From assembly GCA_029959195.1 (NCBI GenBank), contig CP114117.1, forward strand, positions 2,046,001 to 2,110,000: 64,000 bases of DNA. The letters run 5' to 3'. A program made the translations under genes and the position numbers. Below, piece by piece: positions 1 to 11,375 of this stretch. Positions within the stretch are counted from its first letter, which is position 1. Each line of letters opens with the position of its first letter. Origin of the DNA: Dictyophora rubrovolvata (taxonomy: Eukaryota; Basidiomycota; Agaricomycetes; Phallales; Phallaceae). Below the pieces are notes generated by a model, which was not told the origin of the DNA, searched no databases, and saw nothing but the letters and a program-made list of their open reading frames with translations.

Positions 1-1799
1 GAATTATGAGTGGGACATAAGTAACAGATACACCCTTCTTAATCGGGAATGGTCCAGCACTTGATAGCGGTGAGGGCAAATTGCTATCTCGAAGACCTAT
101 AAGAAAAGTTAAAATGGTATGAGATATGAAAATGCATTCGAGATTTGGGGCATACTGCGACGAATGTTGTATGGTACGGGGGGGAATAGCCGAAGAACCT
201 CGTTCAACACAGACCGTACTATAGAGCGCGATTATTGAACCAAGCCCATGAACAACAGGAATTCGCTTACAGTACGGCATACGCTGAATGTCATTTGTGG
301 CAATCCCTTCTCTGTCTCCTAGGATGCTATTAATTTCAGCACGCAGTTTAAGAGTTACCTCAGGAAACGATGCAAGCATGTATGTCGTGAAGGTCAGTAG
401 TGAAGCTGTCTGTGGTCGTCAGATTAGAAATATACGCCTGTGGAACAATGAACGTACTGTATCTCTTATTGCCAACAGAAAATTCAGTAGTTCGTCCTTC
501 ACAGCTTTGGGAGCTACGAACAGAGGGTGTTCAGTCAATTTATTTGGGTATAGAGATAGATGCCCGAAGTACTCTTATGAGTTGCAATCAAGTGCTTTAG
601 GAACGAATTGTCATTTGATTCTGCTCCAGGAAGTGACTCCGAAAGCGCCTTCTCAATAATAGGTTCGATAAATGAATTAATGACCTTCATCGGGCGCTCC
701 ATTGGGTCAAGTCCAAACTCAAACAAACGCCAGTTAGAGCCTCTATGATGGTAATCAGTTTTCCAACCATCTCCATCTCTAACCAGAACAGCCTTTACTG
801 ACATCCTGATTCTTCGAGTCGCAATCTCACTGACAGAAGTGAATGCTTCTGCAAAACGCAAGTAACCGCTGTCTTCTGGGGAGACGTAATCGCCAAATAA
901 GAAATTTGTTCCAATGTCAAAAGTCAGCCTAAAATAACTTGGGATGTTTCAGCATTCAACAATAGAACCTAAGGGAAACAGTGATACAGGTCCTTGACAA
1001 ATGATTAAACCAAGTACACACGAATAGAGTCAATAATACAATACTATACTTGGATATTGAAATCCGCATCCGACCGAGCATGGTGTGACATAGCGTCCAT
1101 TGCCTTCGATACGTGAAATTCTAGAGTTGTTATATGATCATGTCCGAAGAGACGTTCGTTCGAGAAAAAGGGTTTTGCCAACATCCTTCGTGATTTCCAC
1201 TCTTCACCATCAACAGAAAAGATCCCGTTCCCAAGAAAAGGTTCGAGCATCTGCTGAAAGCTACTCCCCTTTCCGAAAGAATCAAAGTCACTAGCGAGTA
1301 TATGCTTGACATTTGCGGGATCAACTAGAGAACCAGATAAACTTTGAGGCTCATTGGCAACGGGTCGTACCTGTCACAATCTAATGAAGTTCGAGATTGA
1401 CGTCACCAGGTCTCCAGAAGGATGAATCATTGAATATTGAGCATTTACCTGATGGCCCCATAAAATGTTCATATCATATGTAGGGCCCCATATCTCAGAC
1501 CAATTTCTGAGGGTTTCCCCGCAGTATTCATATGAATCGTAGTAGACCAACCTCCACAAGACATCGATATTACCAGGTAGCCAGCCGCGCACTTTAGGCA
1601 CGGCGGGAGTAGTATGCGACTGCTTTGGGGACCTCCGAAACCATAGTAAAGACCCGGTCACTAGACTCAAAGAAACGAAGCATTGCCAGTACCCTAAGCG
1701 TTGAAGTAAGGTATCAAGAGAATAATACACCGATGGCAAGATCATAGCGGTGGTGGCAGCAGCTTGAAGCGCCGACGGGTGCTTACCTCTATTACGCAT
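1..1799 (-). CDS. cytochrome P450 monooxygenase, CYP63-like (3' part outside window)
   Basis: This is a haem-thiolate monooxygenase, expected to sit in the ER membrane and hydroxylate hydrophobic substrates with electrons from P450 reductase. It reads leftward and runs off the left edge, so the haem-cysteine loop is not in view. The ATG at 1797-1799 opens an N-terminus with two hydrophobic stretches (ATTAMILPSVYY and CFVSLSLVTGSLLWF), a membrane anchor. Then come the C-helix WxxxR (WKSRR, near 1200), RLTFDIGTNFLFG (near 920), the I-helix AIRDT/TASLLTF split by an intron (near 390-460), and the K-helix ExxR in LNEVLRLFPPVP (near 200). The last readable segment is GPFPIKKGVSVTYVPL. Family known: this motif style resembles basidiomycete CYP63 fatty-acid/alkane/aromatic hydroxylases. 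The substrate is inferred only. Several short introns interrupt the frame. Its start lies 58 bases from the divergent PTC7 start. Confidence 0.88.
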
Positions 1800-1857
1800 A
1801 ACCGCTCCTTGTTCATATACCGTCCCTACTCTTCCTGAAACTTTGTCATATGCAGTG
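1800..1857. promoter_or_regulatory. 58-bp divergent promoter/5' region, P450 and PTC7
   Basis: Only 58 bases separate the leftward P450 ATG (1799) from the rightward PTC7 ATG (1858). Any core promoter and both 5' leaders must fit here or extend into the opposite gene. No TATA box is visible. Confidence 0.5.
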
Positions 1858-3404
1858 ATGTCCGATCATCGTTTGTTTCGTCTTTTCTCAAGTTGTGGAC
1901 TGCGACGGGGGTTATCCACTGCAGTCTCCTCTCCACCACGGGCATTCAAGTTTCATATTGGAGCGAGTTTTGCTGGAAAACCAGAGAATTCCCGTGGTCA
2001 ATTACCTGAGGAACAAACAAGGTTGTTTGAGAGCACCAGCCCAATAGGAATATGGAAGGAGAATACAATGAGGCGCAAGAAAAGTGTCAAGAGCACGTCG
2101 GCGGGAGATGACTTCTTTTTCGTGCAAGAAGTAAGCCTTGAGGCTTATGATATAATTGTGCCTATTTAATCCTTTCCTATAGATGAAAAATGCATCGGTA
2201 GGTATGGACTTAATTCAAAGTCATCCGTATGCTTGTGAACGCGATTTGTAAAAGGGCGTATCCTTCGGCGTAGCTGACGGAGTTGGCGCATGGGTTGAAA
2301 GCGGAGTGGACCCTTCATTATTCTCGCTCGCTCTCTGTTACCATGCCCATCGATACTCAAAAAACGCTTGGGCAGGTGAACCAGAAAGCTCGTCAGAATA
2401 TCCATATAACGAACCTACCGAGGGCTGGGAGCTAACTCCTCAGGAATGTATAGAATTATCGCACGGTGGTGTTCTCCGTGAACGTGCTGTGCAGGCTGGT
2501 ATTTTGTTTTTATTATTATAAGTGGTCAGAGCAGCTTTTATTTTCTCCAGGTTCAAGTACGATGTGTATTATCAGCTTAAATGCCCGTACAGGACTTTTA
2601 CGGGCTGCTAAGTAAGTTGCTTTGTTCCCAGTAGCTGTTTAAAATGATTTAATTGAAATGAAAAGTTTAGGAGATTCTGGATTTTGTATAATACGATCAT
2701 TCAATATTGTCTATACCCAACCCGCTCAAACTCACTTCTTCAACTGCCCGTTGTGAGTCTTTTTAGTTTTATCGCATTCTTAGCTCTTTTTCATTAGGTT
2801 TGTCAGTCAATTAGCAAAACTACCTTCCACGTTACGTCGATATAGTGGCTCATATGTCGATTCTCCCAAACAGGCTCAAGAATATTCTTCCCAGCTTCGA
2901 GGAGGTGACATTATCATAGCATACGTTGAGTTCACGATTTAATGCATGTCATTTTTCTCACACACACTATCAGACGGATGGTCTTTCGGATAATGTTCAT
3001 GCTATGGAAATCAGTCAAATAACTTCCCTAGTTATGCGACAAGGTTTGAACGAAGAAAGATCAGCGCAAGACCTAGCAGATCGATTAGTCGAATACGCAC
3101 GCGTTTGTATGTTCAAAAAGGATAAAGTGTCCCCTTTCCAAAGTTGGTCATCGCCCATTAATTTGATTAACATTGACCATCAATCGTCGTTCTCAGTGAG
3201 TGCAGCCCGAGAAGGTATTTTCTTCCGCGGTGGAGTTAGTTCCTTGTTTTTCTCTCTTTATTTTAACTGATATATAAGTAATTTTTATTCTTTTTACTCA
3301 CAGAAGGTTGATGAGTATGTACTAGGATCAGATACTTGTATGTATTAATTAATCAATATTTGTGCGATAGTGTTACGGTCGTGGTCGCAATCGTCGAAGA
3401 ATGA
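1858..3404 (+). CDS. PTC7: mitochondrial PP2C-type protein phosphatase, PTC7 family
   Basis: A metal-dependent serine/threonine phosphatase. In yeast, Ptc7 acts in mitochondria and activates Coq7 in coenzyme Q synthesis. Seen: a basic N-terminus starting MSDHRLFRLFSSCGLRRG, which fits a mitochondrial presequence; FHIGASFAGKP; AGDDFFF; the PP2C metal motif in GVADGVGAWVESGVDP (near 2270); LGDSGFCIIRS (near 2670); GGDIIIAYTDGLSDN joined across an intron (near 2905-2990); and the C-terminal VDDVTVVVAIVEE followed by TGA at 3402-3404. The last intron (about 3314-3370) joins GA|T so that the VTVVVA strand reads on, which fixes the end. About seven short introns. The ATG at 1858 is chosen because the only upstream in-frame start is a TTG at 1843. 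It converges on DPP3 with 190 bases between stops. Confidence 0.9.
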
Positions 3405-3594
3405 CAAGTCTGTTTCATTTGTCCATGGAGAGGACATGCATCTTGACACTCGGGAAATGTATCATTTCACGGATCATCTTCCTATCATATTGTATTTGTG
3501 TTCCATTTACCCAATGTACATGCCCTTTAACAAATCTTATCAGCACAGGAATTCAATATTCCCCTTTATATAGTCGGGTTTACTTATGAGGCAC

Positions 3595-6500
3595 TTATAA
3601 GGCTCGTTCGACGAAACTTTCAATGGCACCCGCTGCAGTGAGTGCATATTCTTTCAAAATGACCCCTTCGTTTTCAAGGAAGGTATTTGGCTGTGGCGAC
3701 TTTAGAGAGAGAACAGAAAATTATTTACAAACTTGCCTGTACGAAAATCTTGCGGGGCTAAGATACACCAATTAATTTACCATAGTAACCAATTATGATA
3801 TCATCGCAAAACCTACCTGTCGTCTCGTTATCACCAGTTCTCTTATCTCGCCATCCCATCCAGGTAGAGGAGTAGTCAACTCGGTATAGTACTTCTTTGA
3901 CCCTGGTCCGTCAGCAATACTCTTTCGGACCTGAAGTTCAACTAGCAATTTTCCAATGGTCTCTTCCCCGTGAGACAAAACCCGACCACGATCAACCTAA
4001 AAAGAATGTATGCCTTAACTTCAAAAAAGGGAAGAAAGTACGAACGCGGATGTAAACTTGCGCTAGGATACCTTTCTCATCGCGAACCTCTTCCAATTTC
4101 GCAAGACCTTGTTGTATCATGAAGTTAGTAATACCCATTCGCGCTTGCATGTGCGCTTGAAGATGTTTCTTCGCTAAAGGATCACTTCGGGGCGCGAAGA
4201 CGAATGTTATCGTCTATTTATTTGAAAGCCATGCTACTCACTAGTACTCGAGAGCTTGAAGGCCGGCTCTGGCCATGAGCAAGTAACTGACGTATTGAAG
4301 ATCCTCAATGTCTTTCTTGTCGGTGTACTAGCCAATAGTATATGAGACAAAGCCTCCAAGGCAAGGGAGATGACTTACTCCAAAAATCTCAAGGATCGCA
4401 GTGTTGGAAGATACTACTGAGATATCAATTTGAGTTGGTGGTGATGAAGAATAATACGAACAGAATAGACCAGCAGCTTCCGCTTTGCATTCTTCGAAGG
4501 AAGCATAAACGTCTCCAAGTACGGATCCCGGAGCTTGACCTGGTTTATACCAAGTCGTGCTAGCCGTAGTATGTCAAATCAGAAAGGGAGAATATTGAAG
4601 CGCCAGTAGTTCCATGCTTACATTTTTTGACCGGTGAGAGGATTGATGGTCTTATCCGGATCAAAATTGAGTTTTCCACTAGCGTCCTCAGTAAATAGCT
4701 TTCCAGATCCATGTCCCAACAGCTCATGGTTCGCTACTTGAACTTCGAACGCCTTAGTATCCCATTTGTTGAAAATTCCAACGTCATCCGGATGAACGAA
4801 CGTTAATTCCTCTTCTGGAACTTTGGCGGAAAGAATGTTCTATAATACGTGTGTATATGGGAAGTCGAGAGGTGAAGAAAATTTGTTTACATACAGCCAA
4901 GGATACATTCTATAGGTTTAAGTGAACCGTTATAAAGACCGTTAGTGGGTAAGCAACTCTGATACCTGCCTTAAATCCTAGTGACTCTCGAATTTCATAA
5001 TAATTCTGAAGAATATCATAAATTTTTAAATATCCTCGCATGAGGCAATCTAATTCAGTACTTACAGGAAGCTATGAATAGTCACAGTTGTCCGAGTCTT
5101 AAGGCGTATATATATACACGTGAAGTAAATAACACTTACATTGATTCCAACAGGAATACCTAAGAATGCGGTCAAAACTATAACAAGAAAGAAGTCACAC
5201 CATTGTCTTACGACCGGCTGCAAAATTTACAATCTCCAAAGCCGTAAAATCGGGTCGTTTGAACACATCCACCTCGTAATGTTTTCCCCAAGGGAGGGTC
5301 TCAATTAGCCGGGGCGCGTTCTCCACCAGAACATTATACTTAGCACTGAGTTCCTTGTCAACTATGGCGGTAAAACCTGTGGGACATGTCGGAAGCGGAC
5401 GCAGAAAGCAATTTTTTCTCTCTCACCTTCCCATTCAGCGCGGGCCCCGTAGGGATCCACATAAACTTCGATAAAACCAATGTGGCTTTCGACATTAGGA
5501 CCGACGTCTTTCACCCAATGTCTAGACCCTTCCTTGTGATAATCAACAGAGCCCGTTTCGAAGCTAGTGTTCAAGAGAAACAAAATGAACGCGGCAAAGG
5601 AATCTTTGCAAGCATGGGTACGTACGACTTGATGTAATTCTCCAAAGCAGCTGTCTGATGTTCATTTGCGGCATACTGTTTTGCATGTTTGAGAGCATCG
5701 ATGACTTTGGACAGTGGCTCATCAAAGTCACCATATGCGACAGTGAGGTTAAGAGGGCGTCCATTGACGGGGATTTCTAAACTGTTGACGTCAACAGGAG
5801 GGCCAGTCTGATTGGCAGAGGCAATAAGTAAAGTGAATTTATCAAGACCCTCTTTGCGAATGCTGTAAAATGGACAACAAATGTCATCACATCATATAAG
5901 AGAAAGAGGGGCCAGGCATTTGACTTGCCGAGTGTTAAGGGGATTAATACCGAGTTTCTCACATGCTCTCTGCACAGCATCTACCTCGTCGTCGGTAATT
6001 ATCTCACCAAGATAATAGTTTGAAATGTGGCCGTTGCATGGTTTTCCGATCAGAAGAGAACCAACGGGTTCGAGAGAATATATGTGTTCTTTTAACTAAA
6101 CGATGGATAAATTGCATGACGATCCAAGAAGAATGACGATGAAGATACCTCGTTCCAAAGAGGGGTGGCAGCGTTGGCAGATGGAGAAGCATGGACCACC
6201 GCAGCAAAGTGCTCAGAGGAGATGCGGGGGATGAATTTCGAGCCACCGAAAGATCGATAATTCACGAGATTCGAAAGTGTCTATTTAGAAATAGAGCGGT
6301 CAAAAAAAGAAAAAGAAAAAAGAAGAAGACATAACACCCAGTCTAAAACAGTATTCTGTCAGTTTGAAAGTATAACTGACCTGGGCAGTGTATTGCAGCA
6401 GATCCTGCCAGTCATCATCGCCAAGAGCTGATTTTTCCTTGAGGAGCTGGAGATCGATGAGGCGATTTTTACCATCGCTGAAGAGAGTGACCAAAAAGTC

Positions 6501-6689
6501 GTAAAGAATTGTGCCACAAGGTGTCCACTGCTCTTGGATGATGCGAGCACCAGCCCAGTTGGCCTTGTTGAGCCAGTGCGTGTACTGTTTCTCCTCTGGG
6601 GTGAGCGAGCCAAACGACTTGGCGACCTGGAGACTGCAAAAGGGGACGTTTAGGTCAGCAAGATACGGCGAAGACGTGGTCGACGACAT
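3595..6689 (-). CDS. DPP3: dipeptidyl peptidase III (metallopeptidase family M49)
   Basis: A cytosolic zinc exopeptidase that removes dipeptides from the N-terminus of short peptides. Seen on the minus strand: an N-terminus starting [17 protein letters not shown] with ATG at 6687-6689, [17 protein letters not shown] near 6600, the zinc motif HELLGH followed by GSGKLF near 4720, the second zinc/catalytic motif EECKAE near 4490, and the family C-terminus [16 protein letters not shown] ending in FVERAL and TAA at 3595. HELLGH and EECKAE together are diagnostic for M49. Many short introns. The last one (3691-3736) uses a GC donor (CAG|GCAAGT), and removing it restores the family motif FVQPNT. An open frame extends upstream through a SLSLSL run to 6926, but it reads the CTGAGA repeat and starts before the likely promoter, so I exclude it. 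Divergent from RCO1. Confidence 0.94.
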
Positions 6690-6879
6690 CCGGCACAGAA
6701 GTGCAATTCGAGGAGTGAGCGCTGTCCGAAAGGAAAGCCCGGGCCTGAGACTGAGACTGAGACTGAGACTGAGGGAAAGTCCTGAGCATTCCCCCTTCCT
6801 TCTAGCGTTCCGGATAGACAAACACACGCACACACCGCCCGGTCCGCTACTTTCCTGCATCCACATCCGCGTGCTTCTC
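6690..6879. promoter_or_regulatory. divergent intergenic region DPP3/RCO1
   Basis: A GC-rich 190-bp spacer between two divergent ATGs (6689 minus, 6880 plus). It holds a hexanucleotide repeat and no clear TATA box. It probably acts as a shared promoter. Confidence 0.5.
6745..6773. repeat. CTGAGA hexanucleotide microsatellite
   Basis: Four full CTGAGA units plus a partial fifth lie in the DPP3/RCO1 divergent spacer. On the minus strand they read as a SLSLSL tract. Confidence 0.9.
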
Positions 6880-9800
6880 ATGTCCTCGTCGTCCTCGACG
6901 GCTTCTGCGTGTCTTTTCGAGCCCATCGCCGTCTCCCAGCCGCCAGAACTCGAAACCGATGACCCAACTCTCGCAACCGTCGTCCTCCCCGCCCCGCCCC
7001 CGCTAAATAGCCAGCGCCGCGACCGCGACTACAAACGGCCTCAAAATATATTCTCCTATCTGCCAGCTTCTGATCCGGGAACGACCTACTCAGGTCTTAT
7101 GGGTGGGCTCGGACTCACTCTCATTCCTCCAGAGGATGACCTCCTCGACGGGGGGAGGCTTAGAAAACGGCAGCGAACGGACAGAAGGTACACGCCCCGT
7201 CATTCTATCTATTTTATGTCTCCTGACAAGCATTATCCTGTTTTGTTTTTTTTTTTGGTTGTTTTTTTTTTTTTTTTTGAACGATAGTTTCGCGTCGCGT
7301 TCAATCCATCCTTCCATCCTTCCACCCTCATCTCAACTACAGTCTCATTCTACAACCTCAACCTCAACCTCAACCTCAATTTCAACAAAGTTCCAAACTG
7401 AACTCCATCCCGCTCCTAACGCCATCCAGGCACCACAAAGAATGAATTCTGCAAGTGCTTTACTGGATCACTCCAATACACCTGTTCCTTCCAATGACAT
7501 TGTCACCAAACCCTCCAAATCTAGGGATAAGGGCAAAGAAAAGGAGAAGCCGTCTCCAAGTCTCGCCAAAGATGAACCCCAATCTACTTCTTTGGATGTG
7601 GTAGATGCTAGCAACAGCCACAATAACGTTCCCAATGTCCGTTTGTTCTCCGTATTGACTTTCAAATCTGTTCTTATTTTCTTCCTCATAGCATTTCAAT
7701 GAAGACCATTGTTCATCCTGTCGAGATATTGGCAATCTGCTTTATTGCGATGGTTGTCCCAAGTCTTTCCATCTTTGGTGTCTCGATCCCCCTATGGATA
7801 GTCGTGATGTTCCCGAAGGCGACGCCCGTTGGTTTTGTCCCGCATGTCTTATACGTCAAGTTTGTCCATACTCTTCAACCGAGATGATGGATATTTTTTT
7901 CTTATTTCTATTATTGCAGAATCCACCCTCTAAACCTCGTCGTTCCCTTCTAGCGCCTCTCTTACAACAGCTGCAGTTGTCAATCCCTACAGAATTTGAA
8001 CTTCCAGAGGACATACGCACTTTTTTCAAGGATGGTATGGTATTTTGTTTATATATAATTGTTCACACTTTCGTCATGCGGTCTTGACTTACCACGTCTA
8101 CGTGTCAGTCACAACAGGCCCCAAAGGTTCTTATCAAGATACCACCGATATCAAAGCCGTCCGTGCCAGGTAGGCTAATCTGATTTTTATTATTAGTTCC
8201 TATTGCTGAAGTGCACTTCATTGATCCCCCATTAAATAGTCGTTTTAATTTATTAGAAGAACGTGATCCATTTCGTCTCAAAGACAGAAATGGATACCCA
8301 GTCCTGTGCTTTCGCTGCGGAAGATCCGCCCTCCCTGACTCAGAATCGGGTCCCAGCAACATCGTTCATGGCGATAACATCGTTGTCAGCAATATTCGCG
8401 AATTGCGAAGTCGAAATTACTCGAGTTTTCGTCATTCCAACACTACTACTACGTTATGGAAAAGCATCGCTTCATGCGACTATTGTTCCCTTCACTGGCA
8501 TCTCGATTGCCTTGATCCTCCTTTGGCGTCCATGCCAGCCGCGCACAAAAAATGGATGTGTCCTGCGCATGTCCAACATGTTGCAGTAAGTGTTCGGTCC
8601 TCGTCCCGTTCAGATATCTTTTCCCACGTAATTCCATTGGCAGCCTAAGCGACGTATTCCTAAACACCTTCCACCCGTAACAGACATTGTATCCATGAAT
8701 TGCACTAACAACGGTAACATTGAAATAATTCCTGCTGATAGTCGTGCAGATATATCGAAGAAAATGAATATAGATGAAGTACACATTAACGGTCGGAGAT
8801 ATCGGATCCCGGAGCGCGTCGTGGTATTGGATTTTTGGGACAAGCTTCGTCGTCTAAACAGACCTTCGTGTGTTCTTTCGTCCGTTTTCAGAGATTTTGA
8901 ATGGATGCCTAACGTGGTTTTTCTCTCTCATCTACTAGTAAAGCTCCTGCTGGAATATTTTCCGGCGTGTCGTCGCCTTTAACATCGCTAAGTTCTCTAG
9001 AAGATGACCCTCCATCTTCCGAACTTTCACAGTCCAGAGAAGCTACAAAAGGATTGCAATCGAGGATTAATACCACAGCTGACACAGAATTACTAGACGC
9101 AGCTAATGTTAGTCAACCGAAGAAGCAAAAATTCGTTATTTATTTTTAACGCCTTTCTACCAGCTTCTCCTTGCTTGTCGAACACCCATACATCGTAAAT
9201 CCAATGATTCTATGGAAGTCGATTCGCCTATCAGCACTATGCCCTTACCTGCAAAAGTTGATGCTGCCGTCCAAACTGAACCCCCGGAGATAGATATACA
9301 ATTAGAAGCTGCTCCAGCGTCGGTGTCAGTACCAGTTGCGAAAAAAGTAGCAAAGAACGCATCGGTTTGTGACTCAATTCGCTCGGAAGAGAATCGAGTT
9401 TCTGACATTTGTTGAAGAAATCTTCAGAGAACCATACTACTCCGTCCTTACCTGCACAATCACATCGAAAAGGACAGACCACCCGCCGTGCAGTATCGAA
9501 ATCACATAACGCTTTCTCAGACCTAACTCGAATAACGAGATCGAAAACTACTCCTCTGGTTCCCCCAACTCAGCGTAAATCTGAGACACCGTCAAGGCAG
9601 AATAATGCGCCTCACATGGTGGAATTGCCCCCCACAGAGGCAGCGGAAACACCGTCGTCTAAAGACCAGATTAACCAGAATCTACATATATCATCTTCTG
9701 GAACTCGTAAAATTACCAGGTCGATGGCGGCAGGAAGCACTTCAGAACGTGAAAGGGAACATGAGCAAGAATCGGTCGATCAAGTCAATGCAGTCTCGTT

Positions 9801-10167
9801 ATCCTCAGTAAAATCCGCCAGACCTCCGCCATCGCAGCAAATTACCAAGCCACCGTCCGTGATACCGCCACCATCGTCAACAAAGTCTCCGTTTAAAATA
9901 CGCATACCTAAAGCCATCAATACTGCAGTTGCAGCTGCGACGGCGGCGGCGGCGGCGGCAGCAGCATCATCATCCTCAAACTCTTCTTCAAATGCTCGTC
10001 GTATAGACTCCGTCACACCCAAAACTCTTCCGAAGCCATCATCAGAATCTGATTCAAGTTTGTCTCCTGTATCCTCGGATTCGCTTGAACAAAATAAAGG
10101 GAGCCTTTCTTCCAAGATGAATGGGGTCGATACCGAAGTCGCCAGCACCACATCTTCAATGTTCTGA
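6880..10167 (+). CDS. RCO1: PHD-finger protein, Rco1-like subunit of the Rpd3S histone deacetylase complex
   Basis: Rco1 and Eaf3 direct Rpd3S to H3K36-methylated transcribed chromatin to suppress cryptic transcription. Seen: a Ser/Pro-rich N-terminus from MSSSSSTASACLFEP; a first PHD finger with CSSCRDIGNLLYCDGC, FHLWCLDPP and WFCPAC (near 7700-7850); a linker; a second, longer PHD finger with CFRCGRSA, CDYCSLHWHLDCLDPP and KKWMCPAH (near 8310-8570); then GRRYRIPERVVVLDFWDKL near 8790-8850, a segment typical of Rco1 homologues. The tail is low complexity, with Ser/Thr/Pro-rich stretches, a poly-Ala run near 9935 and Ser-rich blocks, ending SSMF and TGA at 10165-10167. Introns are inferred where frames change (for example about 7188-7286, 7638-7689, and 9367 to about 9419). 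The long tail is less certain than the PHD core. It converges on PRP38. Confidence 0.85.
7356..7379 (+). repeat. CCTCAA hexanucleotide repeat inside RCO1
   Basis: Four tandem CCTCAA units lie in an RCO1 exon and encode an alternating Thr/Ser tract in the N-terminal linker. Confidence 0.85.
9929..9985 (+). repeat. GCN trinucleotide tract encoding poly-Ala/poly-Ser in RCO1
   Basis: A run of GCA/GCT/GCG and GGC-phase triplets, followed by TCA/TCC triplets, encodes a long alanine run and then serines. It is probably length-polymorphic between strains. Confidence 0.8.
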
Positions 10168-10352
10168 ATTTTTTAAATTTCTTTACACAGCTTCAATCAA
10201 AAGTTACATCGTGCATTACATCCATGTATTATTCGGTTTTGGCCGTTCTAAACATTAAACTTTAAGTCTATTATGCTATTATAACAACATCGGGTAGCAG
10301 TATCTCTGTATTTTCACTGGAAAACATGAATGTCAATGCAATCAAGTGTTAT

Positions 10353-11320
10353 TCATATATGATCATATGTTAGCTGTCGGTCTGGTGAAATGCTACGGCT
10401 GCGTGAGCGGTAACTTGGGGCATCCGATATTGATCTCGATAAACTCCTTGAGAGAGAACGATCTGAGAGTGCAGAACCGTCGCCAACAGGGCTGCGGCTA
10501 CGACCGCGACTTTGGCTGCGCGACCTGCTGCTGGGTGACTTTATGCCCTCCATTGCGTACAGTAGAAGACTTTTTCGAGGCCCAATCTCATCGATATCTT
10601 CCAATACCCCACGTTTAGGGAGTCGAGGGAGAATAATATCACACACACTCTCTTCTGTCAGAAGTTGATCTACGAATTCATCCATATATGTGAGGGAATA
10701 ACCAGCTAAATACAGTAAGAGCATGTTTAAAACGGTGGAGAGAAAGACGCTCACCCGTGGATCGTAATCGCAGTTTGCGATAGTCCTGTAGCAACGGTTC
10801 CAGAAGATCGTATACCTCAGCAGCTCTAAATGTCATACGTATATACATGGCTGCCAAAGCACGTAAATACCTGTTAGGAAAGCGTAAAACACGAAGGTGA
10901 AAAGGGTGCTAGATTCAACACACTTAAATTCGTCTACAAGGAGATATTCTACAAGTATTTCTTTCTCGGGCTGGATTTGAAGCAATTTGAGCAAAAGACA
11001 TATAAATTCAGTTGGTTTTTGGTTTCCGTAGACACCTCCGATCGCTCTAAGGGCTATTGCTTTATCGATGAGAGATTCGGCTGAAGTCGCGCAGATCAGG
11101 CTATGTTCTAAGAGCAGGGGAACTTGACTTACCAGTCAAGGCGAAACAATGCTCCTTCCAGTATATGGACTCGTATATTCTAGTCCTAATAATATATTCC
11201 ACAAGAAACTACAATTTGTAGTGAGATGTCAGTAGCCTCGCTCACGCATGAATTAGTTCTCAAGACCTGTGGATTTTGCCCGTGAATTGCCTGGGCACCT
11301 CTGACGGTGGTATTGGCCAT
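10353..11320 (-). CDS. PRP38: pre-mRNA splicing factor PRP38 with C-terminal RS tail
   Basis: A U4/U6.U5 tri-snRNP protein needed for spliceosome activation. Seen on the minus strand: start MANTTVRGAQAIHGQNPQ with ATG at 11318-11320; IRARIYESLYWKEHCFAL and IDKAIALRAIGGVYGNQKP (near 11040-11190); FICLLLKLLQIQPEKEI (near 10970-11010); YLAGYSLTYMDEFVDQLL and VCDIILPRLPKR (near 10620-10700). This matches the PRP38 domain in order and spacing. The C-terminus is an Arg/Ser-rich tail (SRSRSQSRGRSRSP and similar), as in the animal PRPF38A type. The stop is TGA at 10353-10355. Several introns. The ATG lies 55 bases from the divergent UPF0538 gene, and the gene converges on RCO1 with 185 bases between stops. 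Confidence 0.93.
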
Positions 11321-11375
11321 TTCCAAAGATTATTAGTACGCGAGCGCTAAGAGCTATTCCGCCGTTTGCTCTACC
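11321..11375. promoter_or_regulatory. 55-bp divergent promoter region, PRP38 and UPF0538 gene
   Basis: Only 55 bases lie between the two divergent ATG codons. No TATA box is seen. Confidence 0.45.

Noticed and set aside
6690-6926. N-terminal extension of DPP3 containing a SLSLSL run
   Set aside because: It reads through the hexanucleotide repeat and overlaps RCO1. The family starts near [12 protein letters not shown].
6511-7287. 258-codon plus-strand open frame
   Set aside because: Its first half is antisense to DPP3 exon 1 and crosses the shared promoter. Only the part from the ATG at 6880 is the true RCO1 first exon.
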